A stretch of 64,000 nt of DNA from Anopheles merus. Taxonomy: Eukaryota; Arthropoda; Insecta; Diptera; Culicidae. The DNA is taken from NCBI RefSeq assembly GCF_017562075.2, contig NC_054084.1:3528501-3592500 (forward strand), in the 5' to 3' direction. Under the pieces are notes generated by a model. It saw nothing but the letters and a program-made list of their open reading frames with translations, ran no database searches and had not been told where the DNA came from. The position numbers were made by a program, and so were the translations under genes. Positions 54,301-64,000 of the stretch are shown piece by piece. Within the stretch, counting starts at the first letter, position 1. Each line of letters begins with the position of its first letter.

Positions 54301-56004
54301 AAACTGAAAACTTGCCTCGGAACATCTCTATGCCACTTAATCAACGCTCCCGACGTCAGCTGCTAGAAAACGGTTTTCCAACTCTATCATCGCTGTGGTA
54401 GCCTATTATCGAAGGGTAAATATTATTTCTTCAAACCGAAAGGGAACCGTCCTGCCAAATCAGGATACATACGGATGACACGTAAATTACGTACGATTAG
54501 CCGAGCAGGAAGCAGGAACACGTCACGGCGAGCCCACATGGCAACGACTCTGTGTCGGAGGGCGTGTCAATCGAAATCCCTCCGGCAGGATCAAAGCAAG
54601 CCAACGTCAAGCGCTAGGGGGGGACTCTCTCACTCGCTTGTTAGTTGCTGCCACGGAGGGATAGATCCTTCAGGTCCTTCAGGTCCATTTTTAATTGAAA
54701 TTTTATAATCCTCCGATAATCACGTGGGGTTTCGGGTATGGTAGAAAAGCAGTTGGCGTCACGGTGCCGTTGGTGCCATGCTGCTGACAAGGATCTGCTT
54801 GCCTGTGCGTGCACGTTTCCAGCGAAAAGGTTCAGGTTCGAGGCTTCCATTGCGCATTTTGCTGTGTTACGACGTGTGGTATAGAAACAACAACTGATAT
54901 TGAAACCACAATTTGCCAACGTGCCTACTTTTTAAAATGAACGGATTACGTGCTTTACATAGAAAAAAAACTGGATTTCTATGAAGTATGTTAAGCACTA
55001 GGGTTAAATAATCCTGTCAGGAACAACCCCTTTTCCAAAAACTCACCCCTTCGGAAGCTGACCTCGGAAGCCCAACATTTAACGACGCAATTGAGCACCG
55101 TAAGGAAGCCTTTCAAATCAAAACAGGACACATCAACTGTGGAAGGATATGTTTCGTGGGGTGTTTTGGGAAGATGTCTTCGCTTTTGTTGGATGTACCG
55201 CAAAGGGTGTGACATCATGGTTTTCCGAGGAAATAGTCCATGGCAACGAAAGATTGGATCATAGTTGAGAATATGGAATATGTCATTATCGGACCATGAA
55301 AGTAGGCTTTGCAGTTCCTTAAACTAAGTGTCTTAGTATAAGTGATATTTAGAATGCGTTTAACGTGATTGTCATGGCGCCCAACAACAAGTTGCAGCTA
55401 CAGAGAAAATATCTGAAACGAATCGAAAAGCCATTCAAACCATTCGAAACACCCTCAGTTCCCAAGGGGACTCCCCGAACAGGGTGTGTAACAGCTTCGA
55501 ACGCCGGGACCATGTTACGATATTCGGAGAATTCCTTCGGTTGTTCGGTTCGGGCGTGTGGCGCCCCGCGATCGAAGCATCCCTGCTGCTCGTCAGCGCA
55601 AGCGCAACGACGAGCCCAGAAGATGCGCAAAGATTTATCGCTGATTGATCAGCGACGGTCCGGCACAGAACCAACCCGGGAGGAATTTCGACAACACCGG
55701 ATCGCGTAGAGTCATCCTCTGGCATCGAACAACACACCGCCAAGGATATATACGAACGCGGCCCCGACGAGGGCTGGGGTGAGTAAACAAGGCAAGGACC
55801 GCGTCATGTCCCGGGCAACGGGTTCTCCATCTTCGTCCGTTCGAGTGTACCAAGACGCGCAACAACACAGAGCATTGTGTACTGCACATGGTGGTGTTCC
55901 TCGTCCCGGCGGGTAGAGATGGTAGAGAACTGGGAAGTCGCGCCAAGCGTGCGCGTTGATGGGATCAGCGGTTGTGAAATAAAACAAGACCACAAAAGCC
56001 ACAG

Positions 56005-56026
56005 CACACACACACACACACACACA
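56005..56026. repeat. (CA) microsatellite
   Basis: About eleven CA units followed by TACACAC. Confidence 0.9.
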
Positions 56027-56638
56027 TACACACGGTACGACGACAGCCCCGCGGGATCGTATGGGGGTTTGGTTTCTGCGGTGATTTCATCGATACGTTC
56101 TGAAACGTTCCTGGCAAACTTTATGGTTCTGTTCTTGTTTGGAAGCTCCCCCGAAATGACATTGTCGTTTTCATCGGCATGCGATATCCCGTGGATTATT
56201 GGTTTTTCGGTATTTATTTTCGGGCTCGTTCCTGTTGTGCGCTGTCGCCTCGGTGCAAAGCAACACGCACACTATTCTTCAACTCCACTTCCTTGGTTCT
56301 TTTTTCCTCCCCTCGAGCAAGTGATGAAGTGTTGAAGCGATGACTGGCGTAGCAGAACAAGATCTTCCGAGCCGAGGAGCAGGCCATGGCCGACATCGAG
56401 CGAGATGACATCCGAACCGAGATGCGGCCAGGAAAGCTGGCAGTTTTTGACTCGTCATGGCGCTTTTCCATAGTGTTCCTGTGCTGGAGGTCGCCGGCCG
56501 GTCGCCGGCCCAATCCAAAAACAATCCACCACAATCGTCCCTCAGTGTGGTCATGGTGGCAACACCAAAGGTAGACAGCAACATGGTTCAGCAGGCGGAC
56601 GGCTGGACGCCTCTTCTCTGCTGTATTCTCGCTTTTTC

Positions 56639-56639
<1 letters not shown>

Positions 56640-56680
<41 letters not shown>
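56640..56680. repeat. (CT)19-20 microsatellite
   Basis: Long perfect TC run, a candidate GAGA-factor binding tract on the minus strand but with no gene model next to it. Confidence 0.95.
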
Positions 56681-56682
<2 letters not shown>

Positions 56683-59600
56683 TTAGGCTGGGAGCGCCCG
56701 AAATAAGATGACAACTCCCTGCTGGGCGAAATCTCCGCTTTGGAAAGGGTTTTTCGCAGTCTTTAATGAACTACCCCGTGCTCGTGCTGTGGCAGTGGAT
56801 TAGTTTGCTCACTTTTTGTGTGACGATTCTCGGCCGCAGCGTTTTGTGCTGGCTTCTACGCTTGCCGCATCCGTCGGGGACGACGGGGGCGACGACGGTT
56901 GGACTCAATTTTTGGCAATTATTACGATTTCCGGTAGAAGATTAGATTAGATGCAAAACATGCGAGGCTAAAATGGGCTTCCACCCAGCGACCAGACAAC
57001 TCAGTCGCAGCAGCCACTCTTGTCTCCCAGACCCGTCCCGTGTCGGGAAATGCATTATGGCGGTGTTTTCTTTTCCTTCTCCGGGCGACCAGACGCGACG
57101 CGGCACCAGAAAAAGGGCAGTTTTGGGATAGTCTCTGTCTGGGAGGATAAATAAATTGTTGTCAACGATCGTCTGGAGCGGAAATGGGCATTCTCGGGGT
57201 TGATAAAGGTGGCCCGATTACCGGATGATCGTTTGTAATTGTAAAGTGTTTGTTGTTTTGATAGAAAAGTGTTGTTATCGGCGGTGGAAGAGTAAGGATC
57301 GCTAATCAGTCACCCTTTTTGGGTTTATCTGATCGAGACATAATGGAAAAAATTAAAAATGAGTTGTTTAAAATGAAGGTGACACGAGATATATTTTTTC
57401 TAATCGATATTGGACCCTCCGTTCTTGAATTCTTTGCTGAAAAATGAGAAAAGATATCTTGAAGACAGACACACATGTTTTGCAATCGTACCACCAGCAT
57501 AAGACATAAATCAGGTTCTGTGAGCGGAAACAAACGTCAAATGGAAATCAAAATGCTTCTGTCAACCACCGGTTCCTTGCTTGCTCTGTTCCCCCCACCA
57601 TTTGCTCCCTTTCGACGATTCGCCAGACCCGACCCGGGTGTCCATCCGTCCGCTGGCTGTCAAAATAATTAATATTAACATGTCGAACATGTCTGTCGGT
57701 TGCTCGTCGGTGTGCCCGACCGCCCTGCACTGACTTTGAAACCATGATAAATCGGCTCAATGTCACCCCACCTCTTGGTAGGCACAGATCTCCCCAAACC
57801 CTCCGAGGGCCCTTTCGCTCAAACAATGGCCAATCCTCCGAGTCGTGACAGCTGCACGAGCGCTTACCCACGGGCGCACACAGTCTCCGGAGTCTCCGTT
57901 GGCATCCGTCATTGGACCATGTTCGGTTGGCAACCACTCCCCAGGACACAGAGCACAGTGTGCGCACCACAAGCGAGTAGGAGTGTCCCCGTAGCCCCAA
58001 CAAAGGAATTCTGCCAAAGATGGAAGTGATGGGGGGATGGGGGATGAGGGGGGCATTGAATCGGTAATCAAATGCGTGGGCAATTATGCTCAATAACAAT
58101 AATGATGCGTTTGCGGCCCCGGGGACGCGGTGCACCCAGGCCAAAGGGTAGCCCGGTGCGCCCTTGGGGCTTCGTTGCTGGCTGCGGTGCATCCTTCGGC
58201 GAACTTCCCTGTTTCCGAAGCAGAGCGACGTGCAGGGAAGGTGGGCTTAATCGTACCGGAGAAGAATTGCTGAATCGGGATCGCCCCGGGCTGGGTTCTG
58301 CCTCAACAATCATGGCGCACGAGATCAGCCCTCCCAGGGCCCGGTGCTCGGAACAAAAGACGAAGGTGAAGGGACAGTCGGCTCGGCCCACTCAACTCCT
58401 TTGGGTGACGTCGGAACGTCGGAGGTATTCATAACTCCCCATGCAGCCCAGCCCCAATCTCTCGGCCGGGGACAGGAAGTGCAGTGTCGAATTATTAGCT
58501 TTCCTGCATAAATTTACCGCCACAGGAGAGTGATCGTTCGCGCGCGGGTCGGCGGAATCGGCTGGCCTCAGAACCTCACAAGACGTCTCGACACAAGACT
58601 CGGGCGCAGGATTTGTGGCACGTCACCAGGTTTCAAAACTTGCCCGGCACTAAATCGTGAAGTATTGATCAACAGAGTCTATCCCTCTCCTGGCACCACA
58701 AAACCCAAGCCCGAAATGGCAAAAATGGATCGTACGCCCGGTTCTTTATTTCCGCGGTTCAGACACCAGCGACCAGACCAGCGCAGTCGAGGGGCACGTA
58801 AACGGATCATTCAGTCGACGGCTGAGAAACCTTTTTCGCGCTAGCCACACACACACACACAACGAGCTGGACCGAGGTCCTGAACACCGAACGACTATTG
58901 AGACGTCTCCCATTCATCGATTATCTACGCATATCAGCATAATCGCTTGCGCGGTCTGGTTGCGCGAGAAGTGCACATGACTGACGCACACTTGCGCGCG
59001 GCGACGGGCTAAGCCGTTTCAAAGACCTAACAATAAAGTGTGCAACATACAAGCACACAACCATGGTTGAGTGGACATGGTTTGGGAGCGATATTGAACC
59101 GCGCTTTGGGGTTTTCTCACACTTTCCCAAGCGTTTGCCGGGCATTAGAAACGCTTTGTGGCTCCGTTTAGCGCATGACGGCGGCGGCGCGGTTGGTTGT
59201 TCTCGGCTCGCTCGGAGCGCGGTGGACAATGCGGTCGTGAGGTTTTCATGTGCCGACACATTGGGCGATCGATGGTTGTTGAAATTTCTGGCCTGGCAAA
59301 AGGTGACAGTGGGGTTAGCGCGAAGAAAACCATCAAGCTGGGTTAAGAAGAGAATTGCTGATGGATGTCGCTGGGACGCTAAAGAGTAACACAATATGAG
59401 GAAAACATTGTGTAGCCAGAGCTATTGTAAAAAGAGCTGTATAAGCAACTAAATCAATGAAGCGATTATTCTTCTTAAATGCATCAACACTCAATTAAAC
59501 AAAATAACTTAATAAGCTCTTCAACTAGCCCCAAAAGCTAACAAAGCCGCAAACAACGAGCAAACAAGTGTCATTTACAACCGAAACATAATCATTAGGA

Positions 59601-61176
59601 ATGATGTGTCGTGACGCAGAACCAAAAACCCACTTCGCGCCTAAACCCTGCTGCCTTCACAAAGGAGGAACGCGAAAGCGTGTCTCCAAAGTCGTGATCT
59701 TGCGCGAACCGTTGGTGTGGCGTGTCGGCGGCGTTGGTCGCACCAAGTGACGACGAATCGATTATTTGACAATTTAACGCCTCGCCCTAATCGGATTATG
59801 CGCGATGGATAAATATTTGCCACACAATACGGGTAATGAGTTAATAATCCTATCGTCCATTCCCCATTGTAGTCCAAAACTTACGAGTGTTTCTTACTCA
59901 CTCACGCCGCACCGGTTTGTGCTCCCAGCTCCTAGCCATAGGACATCGTACCCGCCACCCGCAAGCCAAGCCAGGCTTATCAAGATTCCATTTCAAGCCA
60001 TCCTGGGACCCTCCTTCCCGGAGAGAAGTGTTACACGCCCGTTGTGTCCGTCCCAAGGGTGTCTTCATCTTCGCTCTCCCGTGTGCGCGCGCGCGCTTGC
60101 GTACAGTAATCCAGGTGCGCGGACCTGTTGAAATCACGACTGATTAATCGTCTTCAACACTTTGGCCGGTGCGATAAAACCCCACGGGACAGGTATCTCA
60201 CCGTCGATGGGCCGGGAACGGGAACGATGGTATGGTGAGCGATGGTGAGATTAAGATGGATTACATCGGTGATTCGGTTCGAGCTGCGCGCTGCGAGCTC
60301 AGCAGCTCAGCAGGCTGGGAGGGAAAGCTAAGCAGTCCATGGGTCCGGGGTTGCCCGGTTCACCCTTTCCAGTACCGTCCAGCCGCTAAGAGCCATGAAA
60401 TGAGAAATTGAATTAGAAATCTCGCAAACGAAACACAGAAGAATACCACGGATGAAAGCTGAAATCAAAACAGAGATCAAAATTCTTTCTCGTTTCCAAG
60501 TTTTATTATTATGATAAAGTCATAATTCCTTGAATATTTCTATCCCTCCCCTTCCGCCCGACCGATCGAGCGACAGATCCTCCCCTTTGGTGTGGGGCCC
60601 GTTTTTGTTCGGCTTTTTCCTTCTGCCTTCCACTCCGCTTTTCAACGCTGATTGGAAATCAATGATGAACGTGAATTTGAATAATACAATTTTATTGATT
60701 GTTATTATAATTAAGACGACGAGCAGCGGACAAGCGTGAAGCTGTGCAATCGTCACGATTTTACGTCGTTGCCGTGTTTTTGGTTGTTTTCTTGTTGTTG
60801 GCGCTGGTTTGCTGTCCCCGTTTTGTAGAAAAAAGGGTGATCGTGAAGGTGTAGAAGAGAGTCGGAGGACTTTAGAAGATCGAAGGAAGAAGGTGTAACC
60901 ATTTGGTTGTCGTGTAGATGTATGCTTTTGTTAGTGTGGATTGCACTGCGGAAGATTGTCAAAAAATGGACGATGAAAGAACGAGGATAATTTCTTATGA
61001 GAGAATTGAGGTTTAAGCAGAATTGTGTACCAATTGGACGAGTAAATACAACAGTTTGGCGAGACATTAACCTTCGTTGCCCGGTAGCAATGTGCTTAGT
61101 TAAACGACATTCATATTCCATTTGGCTTTCAACTATCCCAATCAAAACTAGTCATGGCTTCAAAAACTCAAAATGT

Positions 61177-61413
61177 CTAATGATCGAATTTGTATCCCTT
61201 GTTCACAGTGACACCGATCCTCTTGTAGAAGTAAACGATCTTCCTGCTCCTAATAAAAACCCAACGTATGGGGTGGTCAAAGATGATTAACTTCTCACCC
61301 AATTGTTTGGCGGCATCCGTCAAAACATCACACCAAATGCCAATCCACTCCAATTGCTCCGATGGTTGAATAAAATGTGCGGCCAACACATTGCGACCAC
61401 CGCCGACGTGCGA
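61177..61413 (-). other. Coding-like stretch, possible gene remnant (unrecognised)
   Basis: A minus-strand frame without a proper start: TGA TTG sits just before it. It reads about 78 residues to a TAG and contains QLEWIGIWCDVLTDAAKQLG and an aromatic/basic C-terminus ending KGYKFDH. Codons mostly end in G, C or T, as in anopheline genes, which is unusual for the surrounding AT-rich sequence. An overlapping frame starts at an ATG near 61455 (MANSDGRG) but stops after about 50 codons. The arrangement could be a frameshifted pseudogene, a 3' exon of an unseen gene, or chance. No family recognised. Confidence 0.2.
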
Positions 61414-61496
61414 TCGCGGCAATCACTGCCCATCCCTCTGCCATCGGAGTTGGCCATGGGAAAAGTACTCAGCGTATAAATCGTTATAAAAGCGGC

Positions 61497-62099
61497 TTAA
61501 GTCAATAATTCTTTTCTCGCACCTAAACAGAGCACCTTCCAACAGTGTTGGGGTGAAGTGTCCATCCGACCGTGGCCAAGCCATTGATCATATTTAACAG
61601 CATTCATACCTTCATACGCCCGCTCTCCAAACGCGCCCGTCTGAATGAAAGCAAACCTCTCCCCCCATCGATTTGATGCGATCCTCAGCTCGTTGGGCCA
61701 TCGGTCGTGGTATGATTTAGTTTCCACTACACCCATCTCAGAAACAGACCATCGCATGGAGACTCTCGGGGCCCGCAAACCGTTGTAACTCATCCTTTGC
61801 GCGACGAGCGCGTGATTAATGATCAGCCGAACCGATCCTGGCGATCTGGGCGAAACCAATGCAAAGTCGATCGTTTTGTCGAATTCCGAATCATCGTAAA
61901 CGGGTTGATGAAACCCGTGGGTGGTGGGTGGATCCGAACCATTCCAAACAAGCGCGATTAAGTGCGCGCTGAGGGGGGAGATAAATAATTGCAGAAATAA
62001 TTTCATTTTATTATGGCCGCGAAAGCGGAGCCTCGTGACGCGTGCGCACATTTTAACGTCCATCTGTATCGCGGGTATGGGGAGCAACAGCAGCAGCAT
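61497..62099 (-). other. 200-codon ORF of uncertain status
   Basis: An open minus-strand frame whose middle reads like a protein (EFDKTIDFALVSPRSPGSV, then RLIINHALVAQRMSYNGLRA) while the first 30 residues include a CAG-derived leucine run. It ends 42 bases before the coding-like stretch at 61177-61455 on the same strand. Third-base composition is mixed. I recognise no domain; it may be a gene fragment or a chance ORF. Confidence 0.15.
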
Positions 62100-64000
62100 T
62101 TAAGTGTGCATCGGATCGGCCACATCGATCGCGTGGTATTGCGTTGGAGGGCGCGCGCGCGCGCATATACTCTCGGACCTACTTGCGCAAACGCGCGAGA
62201 GGGTGCGCGATCGTGCGATCATAAATAACGCGTACCGAAATATTTCGATTGCGAGCGATTGTAAGTACTGCTGGCACACGGCACATGATAGGGAGCGCGG
62301 GCACCGACCAAACGGGCCGACATCACTTACAATCAATTTAAATCAAAATTTATAAATAAAAACATAAATTTTTCTCAACAATGATGATAAATTAGCCCAC
62401 ATTCATCAAGCGACCGTCAGGATTGATTCAGTGAGGGAGAAGATGAACGGGGATGCGAGGTGGCGTGGGTAGAATGAAAGGAAACGAAAATATGGCTCAA
62501 ATCGAAAATCGTACTCGTGGAATCAGTTTTTGGAAGATCCAGCTCCACGCGTTGGCATAGCAAAGCGATGTCATTTGCCTTGGTATGTTGAATGCTCTTG
62601 GTGATGAAACATCTGGACAACAGGTCGCGGGTTGACTCACACTTTGCTAGGGGAAATCCACCGAGATTAGCTTGGGAAAGCAAAGACTGTGACTAACCAA
62701 AACATTCCGCATAGCCGAGGTTTGCTTTCCTGACCACACATCGTAAGTCACACTTCAAGGAAAGTGTTGTACGGTGTGATGATTATCAACTTAACCCTCC
62801 CCGACGCAAACAGACCCTTCCGGCTGTTGTTCCGGCCGACACTATTTGTTCCTGACCGATAATCTGAAACAGACTGTTCGACTGTATGGAATTTGTTTCC
62901 GGGGTGTGACCACCGCTTCTTTCCTTCAGGATAGTTCGCGAAAGCAGCTATTCGAATGGTTTTGTGAAAGACACAGCACCGCATCATTGACAGGTGGTCA
63001 CACGACCAAACTAGGAGATCGAACGGAGTGGGAAAAAGGATAGCAAGTTTGTTTGTTTTCCACACAAGAAGACAAGCAAACAGCACCAGAAAAGCGGGCA
63101 CAAATGTGTGGAAGGTTCTGGTTACGTTTAAGCTTAAGCTAGTTGTTGTTTAACAGTTACTTCAGCACTTCCCCGTATAAGCTGACCGACACATCGTAAG
63201 CTTTCTTACGTGATAAACAGCGCTCGGGGAAGGATTACGAAGCTTCACGCCATTGTTTGTCTATTTCTAATTCGATCGCAAACAAAGCGGCGTGATTTGT
63301 TTGTCCACCGTCCGGATATCCGTTTACCTACAAGGAAAACAAATTAAACTGCGCGTGTGTGCGTATGCTTTTCTATTTGAGCTGGCAATTTAAAAAGAAG
63401 GAAACGGCCACAAAAAGGCCTTTCAGCTGTCTTGTATGATTGAAATGACTCACATTGAACGTAATGAAGCATTAAAGTGGACATTCAATTAGTAGAACAA
63501 AACCAATGTAGTAAAAGGGCAATCCGTCCGGCAATTGCTGGAATTGAAAAGCACGGAATTACCTGTCGATAATGACCAGCGCTTGTAATCAATGGAAATA
63601 GCCTCATGTCAATTATCGAACCACACTGACAATGCCACAGTAAACCATGCCACTTTTGCACCGCACAACTCGTCATCCGACAATAAAATGGAAATGAATT
63701 TAATAAAGCTTCCTGTGCTCGATCGATAAGCCCCGGCCGGCAAGCGTTGTGATAAAAATAAACCCTTGCCGTCAGCACTAGGGTGATCTCGGATCGTACG
63801 AAACGATCACCATAAAATGGAAATCTCATCCACCGGTGTCCGTGTGGTGTGGAATGGCTAATATTACTGCGATTTAATTGAATGTTTCAATTGCACATAA
63901 GCCACCCGATGCACCGATGACGTTCGTCATCACCCTTGCTGCACGGGCTGCACGACTCGCACGGCCACTCCATGGTCGATGGAAGGGTGCGGCACCCATA
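62100..64000. other. Right-hand flank with no supported gene
   Basis: Contains GCGCGCGCGC at about 62152-62164, a strongly AT-rich block at 62328-62400, and an almost perfect palindrome with inverted TGACG half-sites at 63916-63931. A 28-codon minus ORF at 63887-63973 has four cysteines but no other support. Confidence 0.5.

Larger units (their letters stand above)
51416..61176. other. Downstream gene-poor flank
   Basis: No gene supported. There are AT-rich islands with homeodomain-type motifs (52430-52530, 52590-52720), (CTTG)n at about 52330-52350, CA and CT microsatellites, and GC-rich blocks at 55350-55950 and 57560-58440. The 214-codon minus ORF at 57548-58192 has no recognisable motif and is GC-rich on both strands. 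Confidence 0.6.

Noticed and set aside
57548..58192. 214-codon minus-strand ORF
   Set aside because: GC-rich region with few stops in all frames, no recognisable motif and overlapping ORFs on both strands.
62811..63043. Plus-strand frame of about 77 codons with a coding-like first half
   Set aside because: An overlapping frame is also open, the second half loses any codon bias and there is no start, splice or polyadenylation context.

Overview
The window looks like nuclear DNA from a dipteran insect, most likely an Anopheles mosquito. I base this on one odd-skipped-family zinc-finger gene with insect-style splice sites, long gene-poor flanks that mix AT-rich islands with CGATCG-rich unique sequence, many short microsatellites, and a small hAT-type transposon remnant. 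The species assignment is inference. There are no bacterial-style operons, CRISPR arrays, rRNA genes or convincing tRNA genes.

The only gene I can call with confidence lies at 44.8-51.4 kb on the plus strand. It encodes a five-finger C2H2 transcription factor of the Odd-skipped/Bowl/Sob/OSR family. Exon 1 (44841-45874) holds an alanine-rich and acidic N-terminal region, finger 1 and most of finger 2. A 4.5-kb intron splits the last part of finger 2. Exon 2 (50408-50837) carries fingers 3-5 and a short acidic tail. A GA/CT-rich presumed promoter and leader precedes it (about 43.5-44.8 kb), and an AATAAA lies about 550 bases after the stop.

The rest is mainly noncoding: about 43 kb upstream and 13 kb downstream. 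This is the layout expected when a developmental regulator sits among long-range enhancers. The flanks hold microsatellites (including a perfect CA repeat of 49 units), AT-rich islands with homeodomain-type motifs, several short perfect hairpins, and a 318-bp non-autonomous hAT element at 10064-10381 with a perfect 8-bp target-site duplication.

A few weaker signals could be unannotated genes. The best is a minus-strand, three-exon model at 41866-42259, just upstream of the zinc-finger gene. It predicts an 81-residue protein with a signal-peptide-like N-terminus, phase-compatible GT-AG introns and AATAAA hexamers shortly after the stop. Others are a 239-codon minus-strand ORF (9173-9892) whose stop overlaps an AATAAA, and coding-like minus-strand stretches at 61177-61413 and 61497-62099. 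All of these need transcript or comparative evidence, and I give them low confidence.
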